This document shows positions 10,819-20,496 of a stretch of 64,000 bases of DNA, one piece after another. Made by a program: the position numbers and the translations under genes. The DNA lies in the NCBI GenBank assembly GCA_032717465.1, contig CM064690.1, positions 14,252,830 through 14,316,829 on the forward strand. The letters run 5' to 3'. How positions within the stretch are numbered: the first letter of the stretch is position 1; each line of letters opens with the position of its first letter. The notes under the pieces were generated by a model. That model ran no database searches, was not told where the DNA came from, and saw only the letters and a list, made by a program, of their open reading frames with translations. This DNA comes from Coenobita brevimanus (taxonomy: Eukaryota; Arthropoda; Malacostraca; Decapoda; Coenobitidae).

Positions 10819-12570
10819 ATGATGGCCCCACCACCACCTGAGAAGCGAAAGAGGAAGGTTCTGAGTATGGAGAAGAGGTGTGAGATATTGGGCAAGGTTG
10901 ACGCTGGCAGGGTCACAGGATGCATTCTTTGTGAATATGACCTAGCCCATTCAAGATTGTTCAATATCAAGAAGTCACGCAACAAGCTTACTCAGCACGG
11001 ACAGGACTTTGGTGAAAGTACATGATGTGGGGACAGGAAGGTAATGGCCCAGGTCGGGCATGCTATTATCGACCAGTCGACTTCGATGTGGTTTCATCAG
11101 CAATGTGGTGCCTGTGTGCTAGTGCGTGGGACTGCAGGTGAAGGTGCTGTTGAGAAGTTTGTACGCCTGCACAACGTCCAGGACTTCAAGGCATCGGAGG
11201 GATGGCTCTTCAGGTTTAAGCTACGCCATGGACTTAAGGGCTGTAAACACATGGTGAAGCCTTGGACGCGGCAGCAAAAGAAATTGACCCGTTTTGCCAG
11301 AAAATGCCGTGCCTGATCAAGGATGAGGGCCTTGCCCTTGGTCAGGTCTATAACACTGACAAACCTGGTCTGTTCTACTGCTCTTTGCCCACCCACACCC
11401 TGGCTGACGAAAGGGAGAAGTCTGTGCCTGGTCAGAAGTTGTCCAAACAATGTGTCTCTGTTTTGTGCTGTGCCAATGTTAACAGGAAGCACCGCCTAAA
11501 ACCCTTGTTGTTGGGTGTGCAAAACAACCACATTGTTTCCGTGGGTTGATGGATAGCCTGTCTGTTGTGTGGTACCATTCTGTGAAGGCCTGGCTTACCA
11601 CTAAGTTCTTTTCACAGACATTTCTTAAGTAGGTTATCCATTATCAAACGGAGGTCCTTGGAATCGCTGGCGACCAGGTGAAGGCACTTCTGCTCCTAGA
11701 CAATGCTCCTGTGCATCTGTCTGAGAAGGATTTGGTTGGTTTTGACGGGCAGATTTGGTGCATGTTTCTGCCACCTAATACAGTACGACTGATCTGCTTC
11801 AACCAATGGACCAGGGTGTGATTGTGGCTGCGAAGAGATTGTACTGCCGGAGGTTCCTCAGCGAGGTGATGGTGGTGCTGGAGGACGAGGATGCAGTGGA
11901 GGACACATGTCGGGAGCAGACCTTGCAGAATCTTTGGTGTTATGACCTGAAATCTGCCGTGTTCAACTGGGCAAACGCGTGGAAGGAAGTCTCCATCAAA
12001 ACCCTCGAAAGCAGTTGGTCTTGTCTCCTGCAGGGAATCGAAGCTGAGCATGACTTTGAGGGCTGTGACGTGGATGATTTCCACAGTCGCCTTAGACAGG
12101 CAGGAGAGCAGGCGAACACCGATGACATGCGGGATTGGTTGGATGTCGATGGCGACGATCCTGGCTGTCAGACCATGTCTAATGAGGAGATTGCCGCTGC
12201 TGCCTTTGCAGGCATGGAAGAGGGCAGCGGGACCAACGAGGACGAGGATGAGGACCCTGACTTGCAGCCTTCCGCGACTCCTTCACTCCCTCATCTCATT
12301 GTCCTCTGTGGCTACCTGGAGGGGGTGCTGAAGTATGCTGAGCACCCACACTGTGACAGGGAGTTGGTGCCGCTCAGCCTGGTGATGGAGCTGCAGGCAA
12401 TCTGGGAAGCTGTTATCATTCAGCAGAATCGTCGGTCCTACCATCAGACCAAGATCAACCCGTTCTTCAAGCCTGCAGCCCCCACGAGTACCAGCCCATT
12501 CTCACCACCACCACCTTGTTTCCCTGCCTTCACCTTCGGACTCGCGACCGAGTACGTTGACAGCCACTGA
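10819..12570 (+). pseudogene. Tigger/pogo-type transposase, decayed copy
   Basis: The start at the Met-Met pair (10819) is chosen by analogy with the other copies; it leads into PPPPEKRKRKVLSMEKRCEIL, the DNA-binding domain. The reading then moves between frames (breaks near 11025, 11270, 11550 and 11640-11800). Catalytic motifs: YNTDKPGLFY at about 11350, where the usual DET has become DKP; LLLDNAPVH near 11693; QPMDQGV at about 11800. The 11806-12570 part keeps an acidic tail (DDMRDWLDVDGDDPG) matching copy 2. It is certainly inactive. Confidence 0.88.
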
Positions 12571-12819
12571 GTCTCCATTAGACGTAAGTTTGCGACTGTA
12601 TTCGGAGTCTCCTGAAGTGGGTAGGCCACCATCACCTCACCGCACATCACCGGTCATCACCCAGCTCCAGCAGGTTGAGGATGCCTAGGACAAGTTCTTT
12701 GACCTTTGATAGGCACTAGCGTTTGCCACTAGACCACACGGAACAACCTGCTGGAGGTGGTGGGATACAAAGCCTGGCGGTGTTGCTCTGGGTGGTAAGT
12801 ACCCCAACTGAATGTTTTT

Positions 12820-13440
12820 TGGCTGGTAGCTTCAGGTTTTTTTCGTAGTTTCCTTGGTGCTAAAATTTATTTAGGATATTCTTATGTGTGTTTTGAGGTC
12901 ACAATATGGCAGAATGACCCAAAAACAGTGCCAAAAATAGGAGAGGTGCTGTACATACAGTGGTGTTTAGATAGGGTGTTTTTTGGTTTTCAGTGGTTTT
13001 TATGCATGGTTTTCTTGGTGTTGAAAATTATTTAGGATATTTCTGTGTATGTTTTCTTGCCAAAATATGCCAGAAAGACCTGAGAACACTACCAAAATAA
13101 GGATGGGTTCTGTACATACAGTATTGTTTAGGGAGGGTGTTTTTGGTTTTCATTTTTTTTTTTTTTTCATAGTTTTCTTGGTGTTGAAAATTATTTAGGA
13201 TATTCCTGTGTATGTTTTGATGCCAAAATATGCCTGAATGACCTGAAAACACTACCAAAATAAGGAGGAGTATTGTACATACAGTAGTGTATAGAAAGGG
13301 TGATTTTTGGTTTTCAGTGTTTTTTTTGCATGGTTTTCTCGGTGTTTATCATTACTTTTGATATGCCTACGTGTGTCTTAATGTCTAAATATGCCTGAAT
13401 GACCAGAAGACATTGCCAAATTAAGCATAGATACTGTAGA
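12820..13440 (+). repeat. ~162-bp tandem repeat, four decayed units
   Basis: The landmark TTATTTAGGATATT recurs at about 12867, 13028 and 13191, with a fourth weaker unit near 13350. Each is followed by AATATGCC(A/T)GAA(T/A)GACC and a CTGTACATACAGT palindrome. It lies in the 3' non-coding part of Tigger copy 3 and not in copies 1 or 2. Confidence 0.85.
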
Positions 13441-13550
13441 AATAAGTTTGGTATAGGTTGGAGGTGGGTATAGGTAGGGTCAGGGTGTGGTAGGGGAATA
13501 GAGTTCATTATCTGGATTTTGCCACTATCCGGATAATTGAGGGATTCCTG

Positions 13551-13581
13551 TATATGCTAATTTGGAAAAAAATATATATTA
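13551..13581 (+). repeat. R2 unit 4, end fragment
   Basis: TGCTAATTTGGAAAAAAATA completes the unit cut at 8874 by Tigger copy 3. It ends in ATTA, the TA target of MITE copy 2. Confidence 0.6.
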
Positions 13582-13593
13582 CTGGTATACCTC
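13582..13593. mobile_element. MITE copy 2, first terminal fragment
   Basis: CTGGTATACCTC matches the CAGGTATAC end of MITE copy 1. The element is interrupted at once by LINE-C copy 1 and continues at 15261 with TACCTCAATATACGATACC. Confidence 0.7.
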
Positions 13594-15260
13594 GAGGATT
13601 TGTTGAACGTAGAGAGTGAGAGCAGTGCAAGTATAAATGGTTGGGGAATGGCTAGGGGAAGAAGAGATGAGAGGAGGGAGGAAGAGATCAGTAGGGCGGA
13701 AGTAGTGGAAGCAATGAAGAAGATAAAGATGGGAAAGGCCCCAGGAATTGATAGAGTGTGTGGTGAAATGCTGAGGTATGGGGGTGAGATTGTTGTGGAG
13801 TGGATATGGAAGTTGTGTAGATTGGCTTCGGAAGAGGGAAGGGTTCCAAGGGTTCCAGAGGACTGGAAATCAGGAATAATTGTCCCTTTATACAAAGGAA
13901 AAGGAGAGAGAGAAAAGTATGTGGTAACCATAGGGGTATTTGCCTTCTTAGTGTGACTGGAAAAATATATGGTAGAATACTCATTGACAGGGATAGGCAT
14001 ATGACAGAGGAGCTAGTTCGAGAAGAACAGGGGGGATTTAGAAAGGGAAAAGGGTGTGTAGATCAGATATTTGTTCTAAGATGTTTAGTGGAGAAGTATC
14101 TAGAGAAGGGAAAGAAAGTGTATGCTGCCTTCATGGACTTGGAGAAAGCTTATGACAGAATAGATAGGCAAGGTATGTGGAAGGTATCAAGAATATATGG
14201 AGTGGAAGGGAAATTGTTGAGTGCTGTGAAGAGTATGTACGAAGGAGCTAGGGCTACGGTGCGAGTGGATGGTGAGCTGAGTGAGTTCTTTGATTTCAAT
14301 GTGGAACTGGAACAGGGTTGTGTGATGTCTCCATGGCTGTTTAATATATACATGAATGGGGTTGTAAAGGAGGTGCAAGGTAGGGCAGTGGATGTGGGAG
14401 TGGCTCTAATGAATGAGGGTAAGATTTGAAAGATTCCGGTGTTGCTGTTTGCTGATGATACAGTATTGTTGAGTGAAGATGAATGGGAGTTGCAAGGCTT
14501 GGTGAATGAATTTGGGACAGTGTGTAGGAAGAGGAATCTGAAAGTTAATATAAATAAGAGTAAAATTATGGTGTTTGAGAGGAATGAAGTCACAGAATGT
14601 ACAGTGAGGTTGGATGGTGAGGATATGGAGAATGTGAGTGCATTCAAATACTTGGGTAGTGTGATGTGTAAGGATGGAACTATGGGGGATGAAGTGCTTG
14701 AAAGGGAACAGCGGGGAAGAAGGTTGTTGGTTCACTGAAAGCAGTGATGAGAAATAGGGAGGTGAGTATGGAAGTTAAGAAGTCACTGCATGATAATATT
14801 GTGATCCCTACCCTGACGTATGGAAGCGAGGCATGGACCTTGCAGGAAGGGAACAAGTCAAGAGTGAGAGCAGTGGAAATGAGTTACTTGAGCGGAGCAT
14901 GTGGAGTGATATGGAGGGACAGGTTGATGAATGAAGTGAAGGAACATTGTGGGATGGATGTGGATGTGGTTGAGAAGATTAGGAGAAATACACTGAGGTG
15001 GTTTGGACATATGGAGAGAATGGAGAATGAAAGACTGATTAAGAGGGTGTATGTAGGTGAGGTGAAGGGAGGGAGTGGGAGGGGTAGACCGAGGATGAGG
15101 TGGAGGGATTGGGTTGAGAGGTATATGAGGGAGGGAGGAATGAGTTGGGGGGAGGGTAGTTAAATGGTGGGTGACAGAGCGACTTGGAGGCGTTTTGTCT
15201 GCAGCCACCCTTTGCGGGATTAGGCCGTTGGGCCATAGATAGATTGATAGATAGATAGTT
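13594..15260 (+). mobile_element. LINE-C copy 1, 5'-truncated, ATAG-tailed
   Basis: A non-LTR retrotransposon fragment that begins inside the region upstream of the reverse transcriptase core. It ends GCGGGATTAGGCCGTTGGGCC followed by ATAG/GATA repeats up to ~15258. TACCTC at 13588-13593 and 15261-15266 is the likely target duplication. It split MITE copy 2 near its first end. Confidence 0.85.
13600..15163 (+). pseudogene. LINE-C reverse transcriptase, broken
   Basis: The enzyme would copy LINE-C RNA into DNA at a nicked target. Recognisable blocks: GKAPGIDRVCGEML, WKSGIIVPLYKGKG, EEQGGFRKGKGCVDQIF, YAAFMDLEKAYDRIDRQG, EQGCVMSPWLFNIYMNG, then LLFADDTVLLSEDE with the catalytic Asp pair at about 14452. 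The C-terminal part carries the family hallmark LRWFGHMERM and GRGRPRMRWRDWVERYMREGG. Breaks: frameshift near 13910-13950, TGA at 14427-14429, frameshift near 14720. The N-terminal endonuclease is missing by 5' truncation. Clade is uncertain; RTE-like is my best reading. Confidence 0.85.
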
Positions 15261-15473
15261 TACCTCAATATACGATACCCTTAGATGCGATACCCCGGGT
15301 TAGCGATGGGAGTAGAAATACCATCATACCCTACCTAACAATGGCCTAACCCCAGTTTAACGATGGGTTTTGATTTTTTTTTACAGATTTTGATGAGCTT
15401 TTAGACTAGAATTCTGTGTTTAAGTTGATTTATAAACTGTTCTTAGACTTAGAGAAATGTGTTTTAGTATTGG
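15261..15473. mobile_element. MITE copy 2, left internal part
   Basis: Matches MITE copy 1 from its start to about its position 8160 (CGATGGGAGTAGAAATACCA, GATGGGTTTTGATTTTTT, AATGTGTTTTAG). It stops at about 15473, where an unrelated 9.35-kb block begins. The missing half resumes at ~24824. Confidence 0.8.
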
Positions 15474-15824
15474 TCTTGTACTTGATTATATAGTAGTCAT
15501 AGTCGAGCTGTAGGTAATAGTGAGTAGATATGTAAGGAAACAACTTCAGTTCACTTGTAGTCGATGACAGAGAAGTTAAAGATGGATACTGGGTCTTGTT
15601 CATAGTTTTATTGTCTTCAAAGGGAAAGGTCAAGTTGAACACAGTGTGTATTACACAACAGCGTTTATATGCTAGCTAACTTCTCGCTAGACCCCTCTTC
15701 TCGCTCTCTCTCTCAACAACCTCTCGCCCCTGTCGCTCGCTTCCTTCTACCTGTGTAATTCCTCCTTTCTTGTATAGAAGAGCTTGTATCACATGCACTG
15801 TGCATGGGGGGATTGTTCTAGAAG

Positions 15825-15826
<2 letters not shown>
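15474..15826. other. Unclassified sequence, left flank of LINE-A pair
   Basis: No gene or repeat that I recognise. It is not part of the MITE and is not found elsewhere in the window, so it came with the block inserted in MITE copy 2. A pyrimidine-rich part (15690-15770) has CTCGCTCTCTCTCTC. Confidence 0.5.

Positions 15827-15893
<67 letters not shown>
15827..15893. repeat. (GT)n microsatellite
   Basis: About 33 GT units directly abut the 3' end of LINE-A copy A. LINE-A copies repeatedly sit next to CACAC sequence. Confidence 0.95.
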
Positions 15894-15894
<1 letters not shown>

Positions 15895-15961
15895 CTTACC
15901 TAATTGTTCTTACATAATTGTATCTTTACAGGAATGAGTCAACCTCGTACACTCCCGTGCC

Positions 15962-18900
15962 TTAAACCATATTTATCGTACATATCCTTAAATTGTTGAT
16001 GTGGATATGATAGGAAGCGTTATAAGGAACACACTGAGGTGGTTTGGCCATGTGGAGAGGATGGAGGGTGAAAGACTGATGAAGAGAGTGTATGTGAGTG
16101 AGGTGGAGGGGGAAAGAGGGAGGGGGAGGCCGAGGATGAGATGGAGAGATGGGGTGGAGAGGTATATGAGAGAAGGGGGTGTGAGTTGGGAGCAGGGGAG
16201 TGAAATGGCGGGGGACAGGGCGACTTGGAGGCGATTTGTTTGTGGCCACCCCAAACAGGATTGAGGCGTCTGGCAATAGATAGATAGATAGATCCTTAAA
16301 TTTGTGATTTGTTTTGGCACACACTATTTCATTCGGTAATGCATTCCAATGATCAATTGCTGTGTTTGGGAAACTGAATTTCCTCACGTCCTTATCACCT
16401 CTCTTCTTATGCAGTTTTTTGCAGTGTCCTCTTGCTGATGCTTCCCCATATGTTAAGTAATCATTTATGTCTATTTTCTCCTTCCCTGATGTGCATTTAT
16501 GTAGCATTATCATGTCACCTCTTTTCCTTCTCTCCTGTAGTGTTGGTAGATTCAGTTTATTTAGTCTTTCTTCGTAGCTTAGATCCCTTAAGCTTGGTAT
16601 CCATCTTGTACCGGCTCTTTGTACTTTTTCAATCTTGTCTATGTGTTTTTTGAGATGAGGACTCCAGACTACTGATGCATACTCAAGGGTTGGTCTGATG
16701 AATGATGTTATTATCCTTCTTGGCATATCTTCATTTATGTATGTGAATGCTATTCTCATATTTGCAAGCAGTGTATACATGTTCCGTACCTTCTCACTAA
16801 TGTGGTCAGCCGGAGATAGTCTGTTATTGATAATCACACCTAGGTCCTTCTCTCTTTCTGATGTGTGTAGGGTTTTATTTCCTAACGTATAATCCCAATC
16901 AGGTCTTTTTCCACTTTTACCAAACTTGAGTACATGACATTTGTCCACATTGAATTCCATTTGCCATGTATTACTCCATTCATGAAGTTTATTTAATTCT
17001 TCTTGTAGCTCTTTACCAGAGTCTGTGTTAGTAATTCTCCTGTGTATTTTTGCATCATCTGCAAACATATTTAGATAGCTTTCATTTCCAGTGTTACTGT
17101 CTATATCATTTATGTACATTAAAAACATGATTGTTGCCAGCACTGAGCCATGTGGTACTCCACTAGTCACTTCTTTCCATGATGAGTAGTTTCCCCTTAG
17201 TACTGTTCTCATTTCTCTTTTTATGAGAAAATCTTTCATCCAACAAAACAGTTTGCCTCGAATTCCTTCTTGATGGTACAGTTTCCATAAAAGTCTTTGG
17301 TGTGGTACTGTGTCAAATGCTTTCTTGAAATCTAAATAGATACTGTCCACCCATCCTTCTCTTTCCTGTATTGTGTCTGTTACTCTGTCATAGTAGCTCA
17401 ACAGATTAGTAACACATGCTTTTCCTTTTCTGAAACCAAACTGTCTTTCTGTTATCATATTACGTTCTTCTAGATGATTTACCCAACTTTTCTTATAAGC
17501 TTTTCTAATACCTTGCTTACAACACTGGTCAGTGATACTGGTTGGTAGTTGAGTGGATTTTGTCTATTTCCTTTCTTGAATAAGGGGACAATATTTGCTT
17601 TCTTCCAAATATCAGGTAGTTTACCTTGACTCAAGGATTTCTTGAAAATTAAAAATAATGGTTTACTTAACTCCTTTGCACATTCTCGTAGCACCCAACA
17701 TGAACTTTCATTAGGACCATTTGCTTTTCCTCTGTCTAATTTACTTAATTCCTCCTGTATTACTTTTTTCTGATATTTGTATATCTGGTAGTATGTGTGG
17801 ACATGCATGTTCCACATAGTCCCTCTCAAAATTTTTTTTTTACTTCTGTAAAAACTGATTGGAAATTCTTATTTAGTACTTCACAAATATCTTTCTCTTG
17901 TGTATAGGTGATTCCCTCGTCCGTAATGGATTGTATTATATCTTTTACTTTGGTTTTGCTTCTGGTGTAGCTGTAAAATAGCTTCGGTTGATCACTACTT
18001 TTATTTATGATATCCTCCTCAAACTGTTTCTGGGCTTCCCTCCTTATTCTTGTATAATCGTTTCTTGCCTGTTTGTAATTATTATATGCCCTTTCACTGT
18101 TGTGTCTTCTGTATCTATTCCACAACAAATCTCTTCTTTTGATTTTTTACATTCTGTATTGAACCATTTCTGTATTTTCTTATCTGCTTCTTTGTGCTGT
18201 GGGATGTACTTCTGGACTCCTATTTCATAAAATTCACAGAATTTTTTATATACAGCATTTAAATCTTGTCCTCTAAGCTCATTTTCTCAGTCAACTTTTA
18301 TAGTTTAGACTCTTTTTGTAACTTTCATTGTTGTTAACTATGTCATATGCTATCCTGAAGTTGCAATTTAGTACTGCATGGTCGCTTTAGCCAAGTGGAG
18401 GGTGATATATTAAACTGTCAATATCATTTTCTTGCCTAGTAAATATGAGATCTAGCACTGAAGGTACATCGAGTCCTCTTTTTCTGGTGGTTTCCCTCAC
18501 ATGTTGCGTTAGGAAAAAATCTTGCACAAGATCCAGGAGCTTTTGGTCCCAACAGCTTTCTTGGCGTATTATATCTAGTGTATTCCAATTTATATTTGCA
18601 TTAAAATCTCCAGTTAGTATAATTCTTTCCGATTTCTCTTCCATTTTATGTAGTAATGCTCTTAAACTCTGAATTGTACTCTCTGCTAGGTCCTCATATT
18701 CGTATCTTTCCCATGTGTTTGATCTGGGTGGCATGTACAAATTGGCTACAATTACTTTCCCTTCAGATGTGTTGATCTCTACTGCAATCAGTTCTACGTG
18801 TGAGGGTATATCTAGATTTATTTCATTGACTTTTAGATTTTTCTTATTTATTATTATAATTCCTCCTTTTTTTTTTTTTTAAGTTTCTATCTCTTCTCCA

Positions 18901-19134
18901 TATATTATATTTCTCTATGTTTAGTATGTCATTTGATATCTTTAGTGTTAATTTTGTTTCAGTCAGGCATATTATATGTGGTTCATTTTCTCTGACATAA
19001 ACATTCATATCTAATAATTTAGATACCATTTCATCCACATTTGAGTACATCAACTTTATCATCTTGTTTACATACTTGTCATGACATGGTTCTACTACCT
19101 TCCTCCTTTTTATTCCCTCCTGTTTATGTACCAC
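15962..19134 (-). pseudogene. LINE-A ORF2: endonuclease plus reverse transcriptase, broken
   Basis: Encodes an AP-type endonuclease followed by a reverse transcriptase. Endonuclease motifs on the minus strand: YSNVDEMVS, LTETKL, YMPPRSNTWER, LTGDFNANINW, DVPSVLDLIFT. Reverse transcriptase blocks: WVLRECAKEL, WKKANIVPLFKKGN, NYQPVSLTSVVSKVLEKL, QFGFRKGKACVTNLL, VYLDFKKAFD-type (here IYLDFKKAFDTVPHQ), SGVPHGSVLATIMF and MFADDAKIH. The CR1-group C-terminal signature VRKFSFPNTAIDHWNALP is near 16360. Frames change around 18840-18740, 18390-18130, 17830 and 17470. The 498-residue frame ending at 15962 runs on into the antisense strand of the inserted LINE-C fragment, so its last ~110 residues are not LINE-A protein. 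Confidence 0.87.
15995..16291 (+). mobile_element. LINE-C 3' fragment inserted in LINE-A copy A
   Basis: Only the last ~300 bp of LINE-C is present (NTLRWFGHVERMEGERL, GRGRPRMRWRDGVERYMREGG), ending GAGGCGTCTGGCAATAG then AGAT repeats. An 11-bp target duplication ATCCTTAAATT is exact at 15984-15994 and 16292-16302. The uninterrupted LINE-A copy B has this 11-mer once (near 20495-20505), which confirms the insertion. Confidence 0.95.
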
Positions 19135-20122
19135 TTTTGTACCTGCAATCCAATTACTTTGTAAAAAAAATTGTTCTTCTCTTCTTCTGATCTTCCCTCA
19201 TTTTTTGTTTTTGCTTCCTCCCTCTTCTCTTTCAGTAATTCCAGTTCCTCTTGTGTTAGGCATCTTTTTATCCATACATTTTTGAACTCCTCTTTTTCCA
19301 TAAGATTCTTTGCATTTTTTAGTATCTTCTCCATGGTCTTTACACTCTGGAAAGATACCTTTAGTGGTCTTGAGTTGCTTTTCTCATATTTCCCTAACCT
19401 TTTGTGTTCCTCTGTGTCTTTACTACAGATTTCCTCTGATACTTCTTTCAATAAACTCATTACATTTGCCATCTCCTTTTTGTCTCTTGAGATCTTGTTT
19501 TTTACTTCTTCCTCATCTATACCAGTGATTACTATATATTTGTTTATCTCTACTGAATCTCTGACTAACTTTGGATTGTTTTGGATTATTCTTTTCACTT
19601 CCTTTTTAATGCTTCTTTCTTGCACGCTTGTTTCTAAGTCTTTCTTTACTTTCACCATTTCAGCATACGTGGTTTCCACATCATTTTTGTAGCTTTGCAC
19701 AGCTCATTCACCTGTGTTATCTTCTCTTCAATATCACTGCTCTGGTCTATCAGACTGCTTACTTGCCTATTTGTCTCTGTATCATTTTTGAACTCTTCCA
19801 TAATACTCTCGTGGTTGACTACTGTACTTGCCATTTCACTCATTTTCCTCCTAAGTGTACTCATTTCCACTGTTAGTTCACTGATGGTTGTGTCTTTCTT
19901 GTTGACCTCCCTTCCTAGTTTTTCTATTTCTTCCTTTTGCAAGTGCATCTGCTTCTTTATTTCATCAATCTCGTTTTGAAAGGCCATTTCCAGTTTGTTT
20001 ACATGCTCTACCAGTCTATTGTGAGTCTCCACTTCAACCAGTTCTTGGTAGAAATCATCATTTTGCATTTTACTTTTATCCCTTTTCTTTTCCAAATTTG
20101 CTTTACTAAAGTATGTGGCCAA
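19110..20122 (-). pseudogene. LINE-A ORF1 (coiled-coil nucleic-acid-binding protein), broken
   Basis: Corresponds to the 342-residue ORF1 of copy B. The start codon has become TTG at 20122 (the other copies have ATG before DT(C/Y)FSKTNLEKKRD). The frame shifts between 19650 and 19700 inside the coiled coil. The C-terminal half keeps VITGIDEEEVKNKISRDKK and KRLGKYEKSNSRPLKVSFQS. ORF1 would coat the LINE RNA and carry it to the nucleus. Confidence 0.8.
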
Positions 20123-20496
20123 TTTGCAATACTAAAAGCACAGAGTACTTACATTCCCTGGGGCAGGTGTAGTCTAAACAAACAATCAGCTGACTGAGCT
20201 CATTCTTTCGCTACTCGGTTCTCTTTTCTGTTTGAACAAGTATTGTTTAAACTTTTTCTTTCTTTTTTTTTTTTAATAATAAAAAACCATTTAGTCTAAC
20301 CTGGTACAGAGCTTGACTCATATAAAGATACTAATTTAGGTAATGCCACTGGCCGTGCTGGCTTGGTATGGAGCGCTGTCGGCCCACGTCTGCACTCCTT
20401 GGTGTCTCCCGTGTGTTCTTACCTAATTGTGTCTTTACAGGAATGAGTCAAGCTCGTACTGTCCCGTGTCTTAAACCATATTTATCGTACATATCC

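Larger units (their letters stand above)
8875..13550 (+). mobile_element. Tigger-like DNA transposon, copy 3, divergent subfamily
   Basis: The left end CAGTGATCCCTCAATTATC (8875) and the right end GATAATTGAGGGATTCCTG (13550, written as it reads) are inverted complements, flanked by TA at 8873-8874 and 13551-13552. The span is 4.68 kb, longer than copy 2, because the 5' part carries a repeat block (9080-10480) and the 3' part carries ~162-bp tandem units. The transposase lies on the plus strand. It is inserted in an R2 unit. Confidence 0.88.
15894..20416 (-). mobile_element. LINE-A copy A (CR1-like), near full length
   Basis: A non-LTR retrotransposon in minus orientation. Its 5' leader (20300-20416, AGCGCTGTCGGCCCACGTC on the plus strand) matches the leaders of copies B and C. 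The 3' tail on the minus strand carries ACAATTAGGTAAGA-type repeats and then AC repeats. Two frames follow in order: ORF1 (about 20122-19110) and ORF2 (about 19134-15962). A LINE-C fragment is inserted at 15995-16291. Its 5' end abuts the 3' end of copy B. Confidence 0.88.

Noticed and set aside
15474..15660. LTR of an LTR retrotransposon flanking the 9.35-kb block
   Set aside because: No matching repeat is found at the right flank (24656-24823) and no gag-pol of LTR type lies between.
15962..16320. C-terminal ~110 residues of the 498-residue LINE-A frame as a proline-rich LINE domain
   Set aside because: They are translated from the antisense strand of the LINE-C fragment inserted at 15995-16291.
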